Origin: Streptomyces durmitorensis
GTDB taxonomy: Bacteria; Actinomycetota; Actinomycetes; Streptomycetales; Streptomycetaceae
Assembly: GCF_023498005.1 (NCBI RefSeq)
Contig: NZ_CP097289.1
Span: forward strand, 5,518,001-5,582,000
Direction: 5' to 3'
DNA: 64,000 nt
Shown: in pieces, positions 1-8,132 of the stretch
Layout of the letters: each line of letters starts with the position of its first letter
Position numbering within the stretch: the stretch's first letter is position 1
Program-made: the position numbers and the translations under genes
The notes under the pieces: generated by a model
The model's input: the letters and a program-made list of their open reading frames with translations, nothing else
Told to the model about the DNA's origin: nothing
Database searches by the model: none

Positions 1-2
1 GG

Positions 3-635
3 CGTGAGCGGACCATCCGTACGAACGCGGCGACGGTGCGGGAGGCGGTCGCGGAGTCCGGGATCACCCTGAACGGCCAGGACACGACGTCCGTCGCGCC
101 CGGCAGCTTCCCGCGCGACGGGCAGACGGTCACCGTCATGCGGATCTCCGGGCGCAAGGAGGTGCGGGAGGAGCCGATCCCGTTCGACGTGCAACGGACG
201 GACGATCCGTCGCTGTTCGCCGGTACGGAGGTCGTGGAGCGGCAGGGCCACCAGGGGACCCGGCGGGTCACGTACGCGCTGCGGACGGTCAACGGCGTCA
301 AGCAGAAGCCGCGGCGGGTGCGGTCGGAGGTGGTGCGGGAGCCGCAGACGCAGATCGTGAAGGTGGGGACGAAGCAGCTGCCGAATTCGGTGTCGGGCGC
401 GGACGGCCTGAACTGGGGCTCGCTGGCGCACTGCGAGTCGGGCGGCCGCCCGAACGCGGTGGACGCGTCGGGGACGTACGGGGGCCTGTACCAGTTCGAT
501 ACGCGGACGTGGCAGGGCCTTGGCGGGTCGGGTCGCCCGCAGGACGCTCCGGCGGAGGAACAGACGTTCCGCGCGAAGAAGCTGTACGTGCAGCGGGGGG
601 CCAGTCCTTGGCCGCATTGTGGGGGGCGGTTGTAG
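3..635 (+). CDS. Resuscitation-promoting factor-type secreted muralytic protein (5' truncated by window)
   Basis: The reading frame is open from the window edge, so the N-terminus lies outside. What is visible is the end of a DUF348 ubiquitin-like repeat (to about position 150), a G5 domain (about 170-380), and a C-terminal Rpf/transglycosylase-like domain from about 405. The last domain has the family pattern W-x-x-L-A-x-CESGG near its start, a YGGLYQF segment and a closing WPHCG. The family cleaves peptidoglycan glycan strands outside the cell and promotes outgrowth of dormant cells or spores. The DUF348-G5-Rpf order is that of RpfB-like proteins. A second Rpf gene begins at 63839. The symbol is left open because Streptomyces carries several paralogues. 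Confidence 0.9.
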   Translation, partial: RERTIRTNAATVREAVAESGITLNGQDTTSVAPGSFPRDGQTVTVMRISGRKEVREEPIPFDVQRTDDPSLFAGTEVVERQGHQGTRRVTYALRTVNGVKQKPRRVRSEVVREPQTQIVKVGTKQLPNSVSGADGLNWGSLAHCESGGRPNAVDASGTYGGLYQFDTRTWQGLGGSGRPQDAPAEEQTFRAKKLYVQRGASPWPHCGGRL

Positions 636-686
636 GGGGGGGGCTGCTTCGGCTGCGGGGATGGTCCGTCTTGGGGGCGGGGCCGC

Positions 687-778
687 GCCGGTATGTCCGT
701 CCTCGCTATCGTCCGGTGGCCGATGGGCTACTGCGGCGGGGGAGCGCCGCGAACCGTGCTCCGGGCGGACATACCGGC
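687..778. repeat. Spaced 13-bp perfect inverted repeat downstream of the Rpf gene
   Basis: The arms GCCGGTATGTCCG (687-699) and CGGACATACCGGC (766-778) are exact reverse complements separated by 66 nt. They lie in the 330-nt gap between the Rpf gene and rsmA, which has no convincing gene. A long-range stem could end or process the Rpf transcript. No T tract follows, so a terminator role is only inferred. Confidence 0.5.
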
Positions 779-844
779 CCGTCCCCTCGCGTGCGTCGCC
801 GACTGCGAGCGCGTGAGGGCCGATCGCCCACCCAACCCTCGTCA

Positions 845-876
845 CCGCGGGGCAATCGGGTGGGTGGGCGGGAAAG
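845..876 (+). repeat. Half copy of the dispersed G-quadruplex palindromic repeat (copy A)
   Basis: This stretch carries the right-hand part of the repeat described in full at 38407: a CCGCGGGGCAATC core followed by GGGTGGGTGGGCGGG (858-872) and GAAAG. The second arm and the GC hairpin tip are missing or diverged, and after GAAAG the sequence departs from the other copies. It ends about 80 nt before the rsmA promoter. Confidence 0.7.
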
Positions 877-957
877 CTCGTTCGTCGAGGGTCGGATGCG
901 GGGTGAACGGGCGGGTGGGTGGGAGAGGTCTGGTCAGGGCCCAGGGGCCAGGGCCCG

Positions 958-963
958 TAACCT
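958..963 (+). promoter_or_regulatory. -10 box of a leaderless rsmA transcript
   Basis: TAACCT lies 6 nt before the GTG at 970, the spacing expected when transcription starts at the start codon. No Shine-Dalgarno sequence precedes either GTG (967 or 970). This supports 970 as the true start. Confidence 0.55.
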
Positions 964-969
964 GGGGTG

Positions 970-1839
970 GTGAGTAACAGTGAGCCCGGGGCCCTTTTCG
1001 GCGCCGCCGACATCCGCGAGCTGGCCGCTGCCCTGGGCGTACGCCCGACCAAGCAGCGCGGCCAGAATTTCGTCATCGACGCCAACACCGTCCGCCGCAT
1101 CGTCCGCACCGCGGAAGTCGGCCCGAAGGACGTGGTCGTCGAGGTCGGGCCGGGGCTCGGCTCGCTGACCCTCGCGCTGCTCGACACCGCGGACAGCGTC
1201 ATCGCGGTCGAGATCGACGACGTGCTCGCCGGGGCCCTTCCGGCGACCGTCGAGGCCCGGCTCCCGGCGAAGGCCGCATCCTTCGCGCTCGTGCACAGCG
1301 ACGCCATGCTCGTGCGCGAGCTGCCGGGCCCCGCCCCGACCGCGCTGGTCGCCAACCTCCCGTACAACGTGGCCGTGCCCGTGCTGCTGCACATGCTCGA
1401 CACCTTCCCCAGTATCGAGCGCACGCTCGTGATGGTGCAGGCCGAGGTCGCCGACCGCCTCGCCGCCGACCCGGGCTCGAAGGTGTACGGCGTGCCCTCG
1501 GTGAAGGCGAACTGGTACGCCGACGTGAAGCGCGCCGGTTCCATCGGGCGGAACGTCTTCTGGCCCGCCCCCAACGTCGACTCGGGGCTCGTCTCCCTGG
1601 TGCGGCGCGCCGCGCCCGTCGAGACCACAGCGTCGAAGCGTGAGGTCTTCGCCGTCGTCGACGCCGCCTTCGCCCAGCGCCGCAAGACCCTGCGGGCCGC
1701 GCTCGCCGGATGGGCGGGCTCGGCCGCGGCGGCGGAGGCGGCGCTCGTCGCCGCCGGAGTCTCGCCGCAGGCACGCGGCGAAGCCCTGACGGTGGAGGAG
1801 TTCGCGCGGATCGCCGAGCACAAGGGAGCGGGCGCGTGA
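970..1839 (+). CDS. rsmA: 16S rRNA (adenine(1518)-N(6)/adenine(1519)-N(6))-dimethyltransferase RsmA (KsgA)
   Basis: It dimethylates two adjacent adenines in the 3' terminal hairpin of 16S rRNA during late 30S assembly, using SAM. The SAM-binding motif I ([15 protein letters not shown], about residues 57-71) and the catalytic NLPYN motif (about 129-133) are intact. The [12 protein letters not shown] segment near the N-terminus is also characteristic. Length (289 aa) is normal for actinobacteria. A GTG at 967 is an alternative start; 970 is preferred from the leaderless promoter spacing. The stop overlaps the ispE start (GTGA), so the two genes are translationally coupled. Confidence 0.96.
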   Translation: MSNSEPGALFGAADIRELAAALGVRPTKQRGQNFVIDANTVRRIVRTAEVGPKDVVVEVGPGLGSLTLALLDTADSVIAVEIDDVLAGALPATVEARLPAKAASFALVHSDAMLVRELPGPAPTALVANLPYNVAVPVLLHMLDTFPSIERTLVMVQAEVADRLAADPGSKVYGVPSVKANWYADVKRAGSIGRNVFWPAPNVDSGLVSLVRRAAPVETTASKREVFAVVDAAFAQRRKTLRAALAGWAGSAAAAEAALVAAGVSPQARGEALTVEEFARIAEHKGAGA

Positions 1840-2723
1840 GCGTGACCGTACGCGTTCCCGCGAAGGTCAACGTCCAGCTCGCGGTGGGGGCCGCGCGCGC
1901 GGACGGTTTTCATGACCTCGCCAATGTCTTCCTCGCCGTAGGGCTCTACGACGAGGTCACCGTGACCCCCGCCGAGCAGCTGCGCGTGACCTGCTCCGGG
2001 CCCGATGCCGCCCAAGTGCCCCTGGACCGTACGAACTTGGCGGCCAGGGCCGCCGAGCTGCTCGCCGCCCGGCATGGTCGTACGGCCGATGTGCACATCC
2101 ACATCGCCAAGGACATCCCCGTCGCGGGCGGCATGGCCGGTGGCAGCGCGGACGGTGCGGGCGCGCTCGTGGCGTGCGACGCGCTGTGGGGGACCGAGGC
2201 CTCGCGCGATGAACTTCTCGACATCTGCGCCGAGTTGGGCAGTGATGTGCCGTTCAGCCTGGTGGGTGGGGCCGCGCTTGGCACCGGGCGTGGCGAGCAG
2301 TTGGAGGTCCTTGAGGTCGGCGGGGCCTTTCACTGGGTCTTCGCCGTCGCCGACGGCGGGCTCTCCACGCCCGCGGTCTACCGCGAGTTCGACCGCCTGA
2401 CCCCGGAAGCCCCCGCCCCCAAGGCATCGGCTGCCTTGCTCGACGCCCTGCGCAAGGGGGATGTCGAGGCTCTCGCCGGTGCCGTCGCCAATGACCTGCA
2501 GCCCGCGGCTCTTTCGCTCTTCCCCTCGCTCTCCGGCACCCTCGCCGCCGGTACCGACGCCGGCGCCCTGGCCGCGCTGGTCTCCGGATCCGGGCCCACG
2601 ACGGCGTTCCTCGCCGCGGACGCCGCCTCCGCGCGACGGATCGCGGCGGCGCTTTCGGCCTCCGGCACCTGCCGCACGGCCCGCGTCGCGGACTCACCGG
2701 CGCCGGGCGCGACGCTGCTCTAG
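1836..2723 (+). CDS. ispE: 4-diphosphocytidyl-2-C-methyl-D-erythritol kinase IspE
   Basis: This GHMP kinase phosphorylates CDP-methylerythritol in the methylerythritol phosphate route to isoprenoids. The ATP-binding loop [13 protein letters not shown] is at about residues 95-107. The N-terminal [14 protein letters not shown] segment is typical of the family, and a C-terminal [12 protein letters not shown] motif is present. The frame stays open upstream inside rsmA, but the GTG at 1836 overlaps the rsmA stop and gives a normal length (295 aa). The rsmA-ispE pairing is conserved in actinobacteria. Confidence 0.96.
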   Translation: MSVTVRVPAKVNVQLAVGAARADGFHDLANVFLAVGLYDEVTVTPAEQLRVTCSGPDAAQVPLDRTNLAARAAELLAARHGRTADVHIHIAKDIPVAGGMAGGSADGAGALVACDALWGTEASRDELLDICAELGSDVPFSLVGGAALGTGRGEQLEVLEVGGAFHWVFAVADGGLSTPAVYREFDRLTPEAPAPKASAALLDALRKGDVEALAGAVANDLQPAALSLFPSLSGTLAAGTDAGALAALVSGSGPTTAFLAADAASARRIAAALSASGTCRTARVADSPAPGATLL

Positions 2724-2799
2724 GGGTGTAGGTACTCAGGCGCGGATCTGAGTATGTACGCGCTGACGCGGGGGCCGCGGTGCGCGCGACCGTACGTAC

Positions 2800-4161
2800 A
2801 TGGGATCAAGCGTTCGCGAACTGGCCGAGAAGACGCCCACCGGGCGCGACCGGTACATCGACCTGCTGCGGGTCGCCTCGCTCGGCACGGTCGTCGTCGG
2901 GCACTGGCTGATGGCGGCGGTGACCGTCGGGGACGACGGCCGCACCGAGGTCGGCAACCTCCTCGCCGTCGTGCCCGAGCTGCAACTCCTCACCTGGGTC
3001 CTGCAGATCATGCCGGTGTTCTTCTTCGTCGGCGGCTTCTCGCACGCGCTGTCGTACCGCTCCCTGAGCCGGAAGGCCGAGGCGGGCGCGTCGGTCTACT
3101 CGGTGTTCCTGCGGGCCCGCCTCCAGCGGCTGCTGCGGCCGACGATGGTCTTCATAGGAGTGTGGGGACTTGCCGCCCTGGTGGTCCAACTCCTCGGCCA
3201 GGGCGGCGCGTTGCTCGACGTGACGCTCCGGCTCGTCGCCCAGCCGCTGTGGTTCATCGGCATCTATCTGGCGATGGTCGCCTTCACACCGCTGCTGCTC
3301 GGTCTGCACGAGCGGTACGGGTGGGGCGCGTTCGGCGGTCTCGTCCTCGCCGCGGGCGCGGTGGACGTGGCGCGCTTCGCCTTCGGTGTGCCGTACGTGG
3401 AGTTCCTGAACTTCGCCTTCGTGTGGCTCGCCGTCCATCAGCTGGGCTTCCTGCGGGCGGACGGCAGGCTGCGGATGCCCGTCGCCCTGGCCGTGACGGG
3501 GCTCGCGGGTGCGGCGGCTCTGGTGGCCTTCGGGCCCTATCCCTTGTCGATGGTCGGGATGCCCGGTGAGCGTGTGTCGAACATGGCACCGCCGACCTTC
3601 GCGCTGCTCTGCCACGGGATGTGGCTGGTGGGCGCGGTGGAGCTGCTGCGGGGGCCCGCGGTGCGGTGGCTCGCGCGGCCGCGGGTGTGGCGGGGTGTGG
3701 TGGCGGCGAACGGGGTCTCGATGACGGCGTTCCTGTGGCACCTGACGGCGATGCTCGGGGTGTACGGGGTGCTGATCGCGGCGGACGTGCGGCTGCCCGA
3801 GCCCGCCACCGCCCAGTGGTGGACGCAGGTGCCCCTGCGCATGGCGGCCGCGGTGGTGGTCACCGGGCTGCTGGTCGCGGCGTTCCGTCGCTTCGAGAAG
3901 CCGGGTGCGGTGCGGGAGCCGGGCGGCACACCGGGCGCGGCCTCGGGGCCCGCGGCCGCGGTGGGGGTCGTGCTCTGCCTCTTCGGGGTGCTCGGGCTCT
4001 CCATGGTCGGCTTCGGGGGCCTGCTCGAAGGGCGTACGGCGATGGTGGTGGCCGTGCGGATGACGGCGCCCGTGGCGGTGGGGATGGCGTTGGCGGGGTG
4101 GCTGCTCGTGGAGCGGGCCGGGCGTCCGTCGCTCCCCGGCTCCGCCCGCGGGACCGGCTGA
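2800..4161 (+). CDS. Membrane acyltransferase, acyltransferase_3 family
   Basis: The 453-residue protein opens with RDRYIDLLRVASLGTVVVGH, the hallmark of acyltransferase_3 / OafA-like proteins; the His at the end of this segment is the conserved catalytic-type residue. About ten hydrophobic segments follow, with a small Pro/Gly-rich cytoplasmic break near residues 365-385. The family transfers acyl groups to sugars, lipids or peptides at the membrane. The substrate cannot be deduced. It stands alone between ispE and the ABC-F gene. An ATG start at 2800 without a clear Shine-Dalgarno sequence is possible for a leaderless message. Confidence 0.85.
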   Translation: MGSSVRELAEKTPTGRDRYIDLLRVASLGTVVVGHWLMAAVTVGDDGRTEVGNLLAVVPELQLLTWVLQIMPVFFFVGGFSHALSYRSLSRKAEAGASVYSVFLRARLQRLLRPTMVFIGVWGLAALVVQLLGQGGALLDVTLRLVAQPLWFIGIYLAMVAFTPLLLGLHERYGWGAFGGLVLAAGAVDVARFAFGVPYVEFLNFAFVWLAVHQLGFLRADGRLRMPVALAVTGLAGAAALVAFGPYPLSMVGMPGERVSNMAPPTFALLCHGMWLVGAVELLRGPAVRWLARPRVWRGVVAANGVSMTAFLWHLTAMLGVYGVLIAADVRLPEPATAQWWTQVPLRMAAAVVVTGLLVAAFRRFEKPGAVREPGGTPGAASGPAAAVGVVLCLFGVLGLSMVGFGGLLEGRTAMVVAVRMTAPVAVGMALAGWLLVERAGRPSLPGSARGTG

Positions 4162-4244
4162 TCGTCCCCGCAGCGGCCGCCGGGCCCGTGGTCGCCGCCT
4201 CCGACTACGCTGGAGGTCGATCGATCCCCTTCCCTGGAGCGTTA

Positions 4245-6080
4245 ATGGCCGTCAACCTGGTCAATGTCGAGGCAGTCAGCAAGGTGTACGGCACGCGTGC
4301 CCTGCTCGACGGTGTCTCCCTCGGCGTGTCCGAGGGGGACCGGATCGGCGTCGTGGGGCGCAACGGCGACGGCAAGACGACCCTCATCCGGATGCTCGCC
4401 AAGCTGGAGGAGACGGACTCCGGGCGCGTCACGCACAACGGCGGTCTGCAGCTCGGCGTGCTGACCCAGCACGACTCGCTCGACCCCGGGGCCACCGTGC
4501 GGCACGAGGTGATCGGCGATCTCGCCGATCACGAGTGGGCGGGCAGCGCAAAGATCCGTGACGTCCTCACCGGGCTCTTCGGCGGCCTGGACATGCCGGG
4601 CTTCCCGCAGGGCCTCGACACCGTCATCGGTCCGCTCTCCGGCGGCGAGCGGCGGCGTATCGCGCTCGCGAAGCTGCTCATCGGCGAGCCCGACCTGATC
4701 GTGCTCGACGAGCCGACCAACCACCTCGACGTCGAGGGCATCGCCTGGCTCGCCGAGCACCTGCGGACGCGGCGCTCGGCGCTCGTCTGCGTCACGCACG
4801 ACCGCTGGTTCCTGGACCAGGTGTGCACGCGCATGTGGGACGTACAGAGCGGGGACGTCTTCGAGTACGAGGGCGGGTACTCCGACTACGTCTTCGCGCG
4901 TGCCGAGCGCGAGCGCATCGCGGCCACCGAGGAGACCAAGCGCAAGAACCTGATGCGCAAGGAGCTGGCCTGGCTGCGGCGCGGCGCCCCCGCCCGCACC
5001 AGCAAGCCGCGGTACCGCATCGAGGCCGCGAACGAACTCATCGCCGATGTGCCGCCGCCGCGTGACAGCAGCGAGCTGATGAAGTTCGCGACGACGCGGC
5101 TCGGCAAGACCGTCTTCGATCTTGAGGACGTGACCGTCCAGGCCGGGCCGAAGCTGCTCCTGAAGCATCTGACCTGGCAGCTCGGCCCCGGCGACCGCAT
5201 CGGCCTCGTGGGGGTCAACGGCGCGGGCAAGACCTCGCTCCTGCGGGCGATGGCCGAGGCCCAGCGCTCCGACGGCGACGTGCAGCCCGAGGCGGGGCGT
5301 GTGGTGGTCGGCAAGACCGTGAAGCTCGCCTATCTCTCGCAGGAAGTGGCCGAACTCTCCCCGACGCTGCGGGTGTTGCAGGCCGTGCAGCAGGTGCGCG
5401 AGCGGGTCGACCTCGGCAAGGGCCGGGAGATGACCGCGGGGCAGCTCTGCGAGACGTTCGGCTTCAACAAGGAGAAGCAGTGGACGCCCGTCGGTGATCT
5501 GTCCGGTGGCGAGCGGCGGCGGCTCCAGCTCCTGCGGCTCCTCATGGACGAGCCGAACGTCCTCTTCCTCGACGAGCCGACGAACGACCTCGACATCGAG
5601 ACGCTGACCCAGCTCGAAGACGTTCTCGACGGCTGGCCGGGGTCCATGGTCGTGATCTCCCACGACCGGTTCTTCCTGGAGCGCACCACCGACAAGGTCT
5701 TCGCGCTGCTCGGCGACGCCACGATGCGGATGCTCCCGCGCGGCATCGACGAGTACCTGGAGCGGCGCAAGCGGATGGCGGACGCGGGCACCCCCGCGGC
5801 CCCTCTCGCCGCGTCGGCGGCTTCTGCCGAGTCCGCCGCACCGGCCGCCCCGCAGAAGACGGTCTCCTCCGCCGACGCCCGCGCCGCGAAGAAGGAACTC
5901 CAGAAGATCGAGCGGCAGCTGGACAAGATGTCGACGAAGGAGACATGGCTGCACGCCCAAATCGCCGATAACGCCACCGACTTCGGAAAGGTGGCCAAAC
6001 TGGACGCGGAGTTGCGTGAACTCGTCAGCGAGCGCGACGAGTTGGAGATGCGCTGGCTGGAGCTCGCGGAGAGCGCGTAG
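4245..6080 (+). CDS. ABC-F family ATPase (Uup/EttA-like, ribosome-associated)
   Basis: A 611-residue soluble protein with two ABC cassettes and no membrane segment. The first Walker A (GRNGDGKTT) is at 38-46, the first LSGGE at about 130, and the Walker B (LIVLDEPTNHLD) at about 152-163. The second Walker A (GVNGAGKTS) is near 324 and the second LSGGE near 418. A linker of about 80 residues separates the cassettes, as in ABC-F proteins that probe the ribosomal E site. An Ala-rich stretch and a charged coiled coil (about 545-611) end the protein, as in Uup. The frame is open far upstream; the ATG at 4245 fits the conserved N-terminus MAVNLVNVEAVSK. Antibiotic resistance is possible for the family but not shown. 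Confidence 0.9.
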   Translation: MAVNLVNVEAVSKVYGTRALLDGVSLGVSEGDRIGVVGRNGDGKTTLIRMLAKLEETDSGRVTHNGGLQLGVLTQHDSLDPGATVRHEVIGDLADHEWAGSAKIRDVLTGLFGGLDMPGFPQGLDTVIGPLSGGERRRIALAKLLIGEPDLIVLDEPTNHLDVEGIAWLAEHLRTRRSALVCVTHDRWFLDQVCTRMWDVQSGDVFEYEGGYSDYVFARAERERIAATEETKRKNLMRKELAWLRRGAPARTSKPRYRIEAANELIADVPPPRDSSELMKFATTRLGKTVFDLEDVTVQAGPKLLLKHLTWQLGPGDRIGLVGVNGAGKTSLLRAMAEAQRSDGDVQPEAGRVVVGKTVKLAYLSQEVAELSPTLRVLQAVQQVRERVDLGKGREMTAGQLCETFGFNKEKQWTPVGDLSGGERRRLQLLRLLMDEPNVLFLDEPTNDLDIETLTQLEDVLDGWPGSMVVISHDRFFLERTTDKVFALLGDATMRMLPRGIDEYLERRKRMADAGTPAAPLAASAASAESAAPAAPQKTVSSADARAAKKELQKIERQLDKMSTKETWLHAQIADNATDFGKVAKLDAELRELVSERDELEMRWLELAESA

Positions 6081-6105
6081 AGGTCTCGTAACGGACGCAT
6101 CACGG

Positions 6106-6140
6106 GCCGGTCCTCCCTTGGGAACAGGGGACGGACCGGT
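6106..6140 (+). terminator. Hairpin after the ABC-F gene
   Basis: The arms CCGGTCCTCCCT and AGGGGACGGACCGG pair with a single bulge, 26 nt after the stop at 6080. No U tract follows, which is usual for GC-rich actinomycete terminators. Confidence 0.5.
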
Positions 6141-6226
6141 CATCTGTGCTAGGCGGTCAGGGTGATAGAAAGGTCGGCCTGAGCACCACTTGGCGTGCCG
6201 AAAAATCAGTGAAGGGGGAAGCGCTG

Positions 6227-8065
6227 ATGACTCAGCCGCCCAACCAACCGCCCTCCGGCGGTTTCGGAGCTCCGCAGGATCCGCAGCAGGGAGCCGCGCC
6301 GCAGCCACCGGGCCAGCCACCGCAGGCCCCGCAGACCCCGCCGCCGGGGGCCCCGCAGACTCCGCCCGCGCCCCAGCCCGGCTACGGCTACCCGCAGACC
6401 CCGCCGCCTGCCCAGCCGGGTTACGGCTACCCGCAGCAGCCCGGCCAGCCCGGACCGTACAACCAGCCCGGACCTTACGGCCAGCCCACGCAGCCCGGTC
6501 AGCCGGGCCCCTACGGCCAGCCCACGCAGCCGGGCCCCTACGCCCAGCCCCAGTACGGCTACCCGCAGCAGCAGGCGCAGTTCCCCGGCGGCCCCGGCAT
6601 GCCCGGAACCCCGCCCGGCGGCGGGAGCAAGAACCCCTTCAAGGGCAAGCCCGGCCTGATCGTGGCCGCCGTCGCGGCGGGCGCGCTCGTCATCGGCGGT
6701 GTCGCCTGGGCGGTCGTCGGCGGTGACGACGGCGGCAAGAAGAAGAAGCCGGTCGCCGGCAAGTCCGACGACCCCAAGGCCAGCGGCTCCGCGCCGGTCA
6801 ACCCGGGCGACGGCAGCGGCGACGGGGACGAGAAGCAGGAAGACCTCAACGCGGGCCGCCAACCCGGCGAGTCGAAGGTGCTCTGGTACAAGGAGGCGCC
6901 CAAGGTGCCCGGTTCCGGCGCCGACGCCAAGGGCATGTGGGTCAAGGACGACATCGCCGTCAAGGCCGCGTACAAGGAGATCACCGCCTACAACGTCAAG
7001 ACGGGCGACAGCGCCTGGCCGACGATCAAGTTCCCGCAGAAGATCTGTGGCACGACGCCGCAGATCACGAAGGACAACAAGATCGTCGTCGCGTACAAGG
7101 ACGGCCAGAAGGACGACGCCAAGTGCAGCCGGATCCAGGTCGTCGACCTGAAGACGGGCGGCAAGGGCTGGGCGAAGCCGGTCAAGGAGGAAGGTCTCTT
7201 CGACTTCGCCACCAACGTGGACCTCTCCCTCACCGGCGACACCCTGATGGTCGGCCGCTCCCAGTCCGGCACGGCGCTGCGGATGAGCGACGGCAAGGAA
7301 CTCTTCGTCGCCGACAAGAAGGACCCGGGGACCTGCTTCCCCAGCGGCTTCGCCGGCGGCAAGAAGCTGCTCGTCGCCTACTCGTGCGGGGCTAGCTCGC
7401 CCACCGAGCACGACGAGCTGCAGCAGATCGACCCGAAGACCGGCGACGCCGTGTGGACGAAGAAGTTCCCCAAGGGCTGGAAGATCGGCCGGATCTACTC
7501 CGAGAGCCCGACGATCATCTACCTCACCAACGAGGACAAGAAGAAGTGGAACATCACCACGCTGAAGCCCAACAGCAGTGACACCCGCTCCGAGGTCGGC
7601 GTAGACGAGGACTTCGCACCCGAGTGCGACGGCTCGACGTTCCTCGGCGGGAGTCTGCAGGGCTGCCTGGGCGCGACGACCGACGACAAGAACCTCTACC
7701 TGCCGACCAAGGCGACGTCCGGCGCCAACGAGGTCGTGGCGATCAGCCTCGCCACCGGCAAGGAGGCCTGGCGCACGAAGTCCCCGCTTGAGGAATCGAT
7801 GCTGCCGATGAAGGTCGACGGCGGTTCGGTCATCGCCTACGTCAACCCCTCGTACGACTCCGGCGGCCAGGTCGTGTCGATCCCGCTCTCGGGCTCGCAC
7901 AAGCCGAAGACGCTCCTGAAGAACCCCGAGGGGACCTCGGAGATCGAGAGCGGCTTCTACTCGAAGGCGGTCGATTACGTGGACGGTCGCTTCTACATCT
8001 CCACCACGCGGCTCTCGGGCAGCGCAAAGGGCCAGGAGAAGCTGATGCTGGCCTACGGCAAGTGA
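6227..8065 (+). CDS. Single-pass membrane protein with proline-rich head and PQQ-type beta-propeller domain
   Basis: Residues 1-135 are Pro/Gln/Gly-rich with repeated GYGYPQ motifs. One transmembrane helix follows (about 144-163), then a Lys/Gly/Asp-rich linker and an outward-facing domain of about 400 residues. That domain has repeated blade-like segments (KTGDSAW, KTGGKGWAK, KTGDAVWTKKF, ATGKEAWRT) typical of PQQ/YVTN-like propellers. The start is the ATG at 6227, preceded by GAAGGGGGAA at good spacing; the upstream in-frame extension is not coding-like. It is followed 67 nt later by a paralogue of the same architecture. The function is unknown; propellers of this kind often act as binding scaffolds, and no catalytic motif was seen. 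Confidence 0.85.
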   Translation: MTQPPNQPPSGGFGAPQDPQQGAAPQPPGQPPQAPQTPPPGAPQTPPAPQPGYGYPQTPPPAQPGYGYPQQPGQPGPYNQPGPYGQPTQPGQPGPYGQPTQPGPYAQPQYGYPQQQAQFPGGPGMPGTPPGGGSKNPFKGKPGLIVAAVAAGALVIGGVAWAVVGGDDGGKKKKPVAGKSDDPKASGSAPVNPGDGSGDGDEKQEDLNAGRQPGESKVLWYKEAPKVPGSGADAKGMWVKDDIAVKAAYKEITAYNVKTGDSAWPTIKFPQKICGTTPQITKDNKIVVAYKDGQKDDAKCSRIQVVDLKTGGKGWAKPVKEEGLFDFATNVDLSLTGDTLMVGRSQSGTALRMSDGKELFVADKKDPGTCFPSGFAGGKKLLVAYSCGASSPTEHDELQQIDPKTGDAVWTKKFPKGWKIGRIYSESPTIIYLTNEDKKKWNITTLKPNSSDTRSEVGVDEDFAPECDGSTFLGGSLQGCLGATTDDKNLYLPTKATSGANEVVAISLATGKEAWRTKSPLEESMLPMKVDGGSVIAYVNPSYDSGGQVVSIPLSGSHKPKTLLKNPEGTSEIESGFYSKAVDYVDGRFYISTTRLSGSAKGQEKLMLAYGK

Positions 8066-8132
8066 TCTTCTCCGCGGGCACGTCGCCCTCTTCGTCGCTC
8101 AGTTCAACTCTCGTCCCCAAGGAATCGACGTC

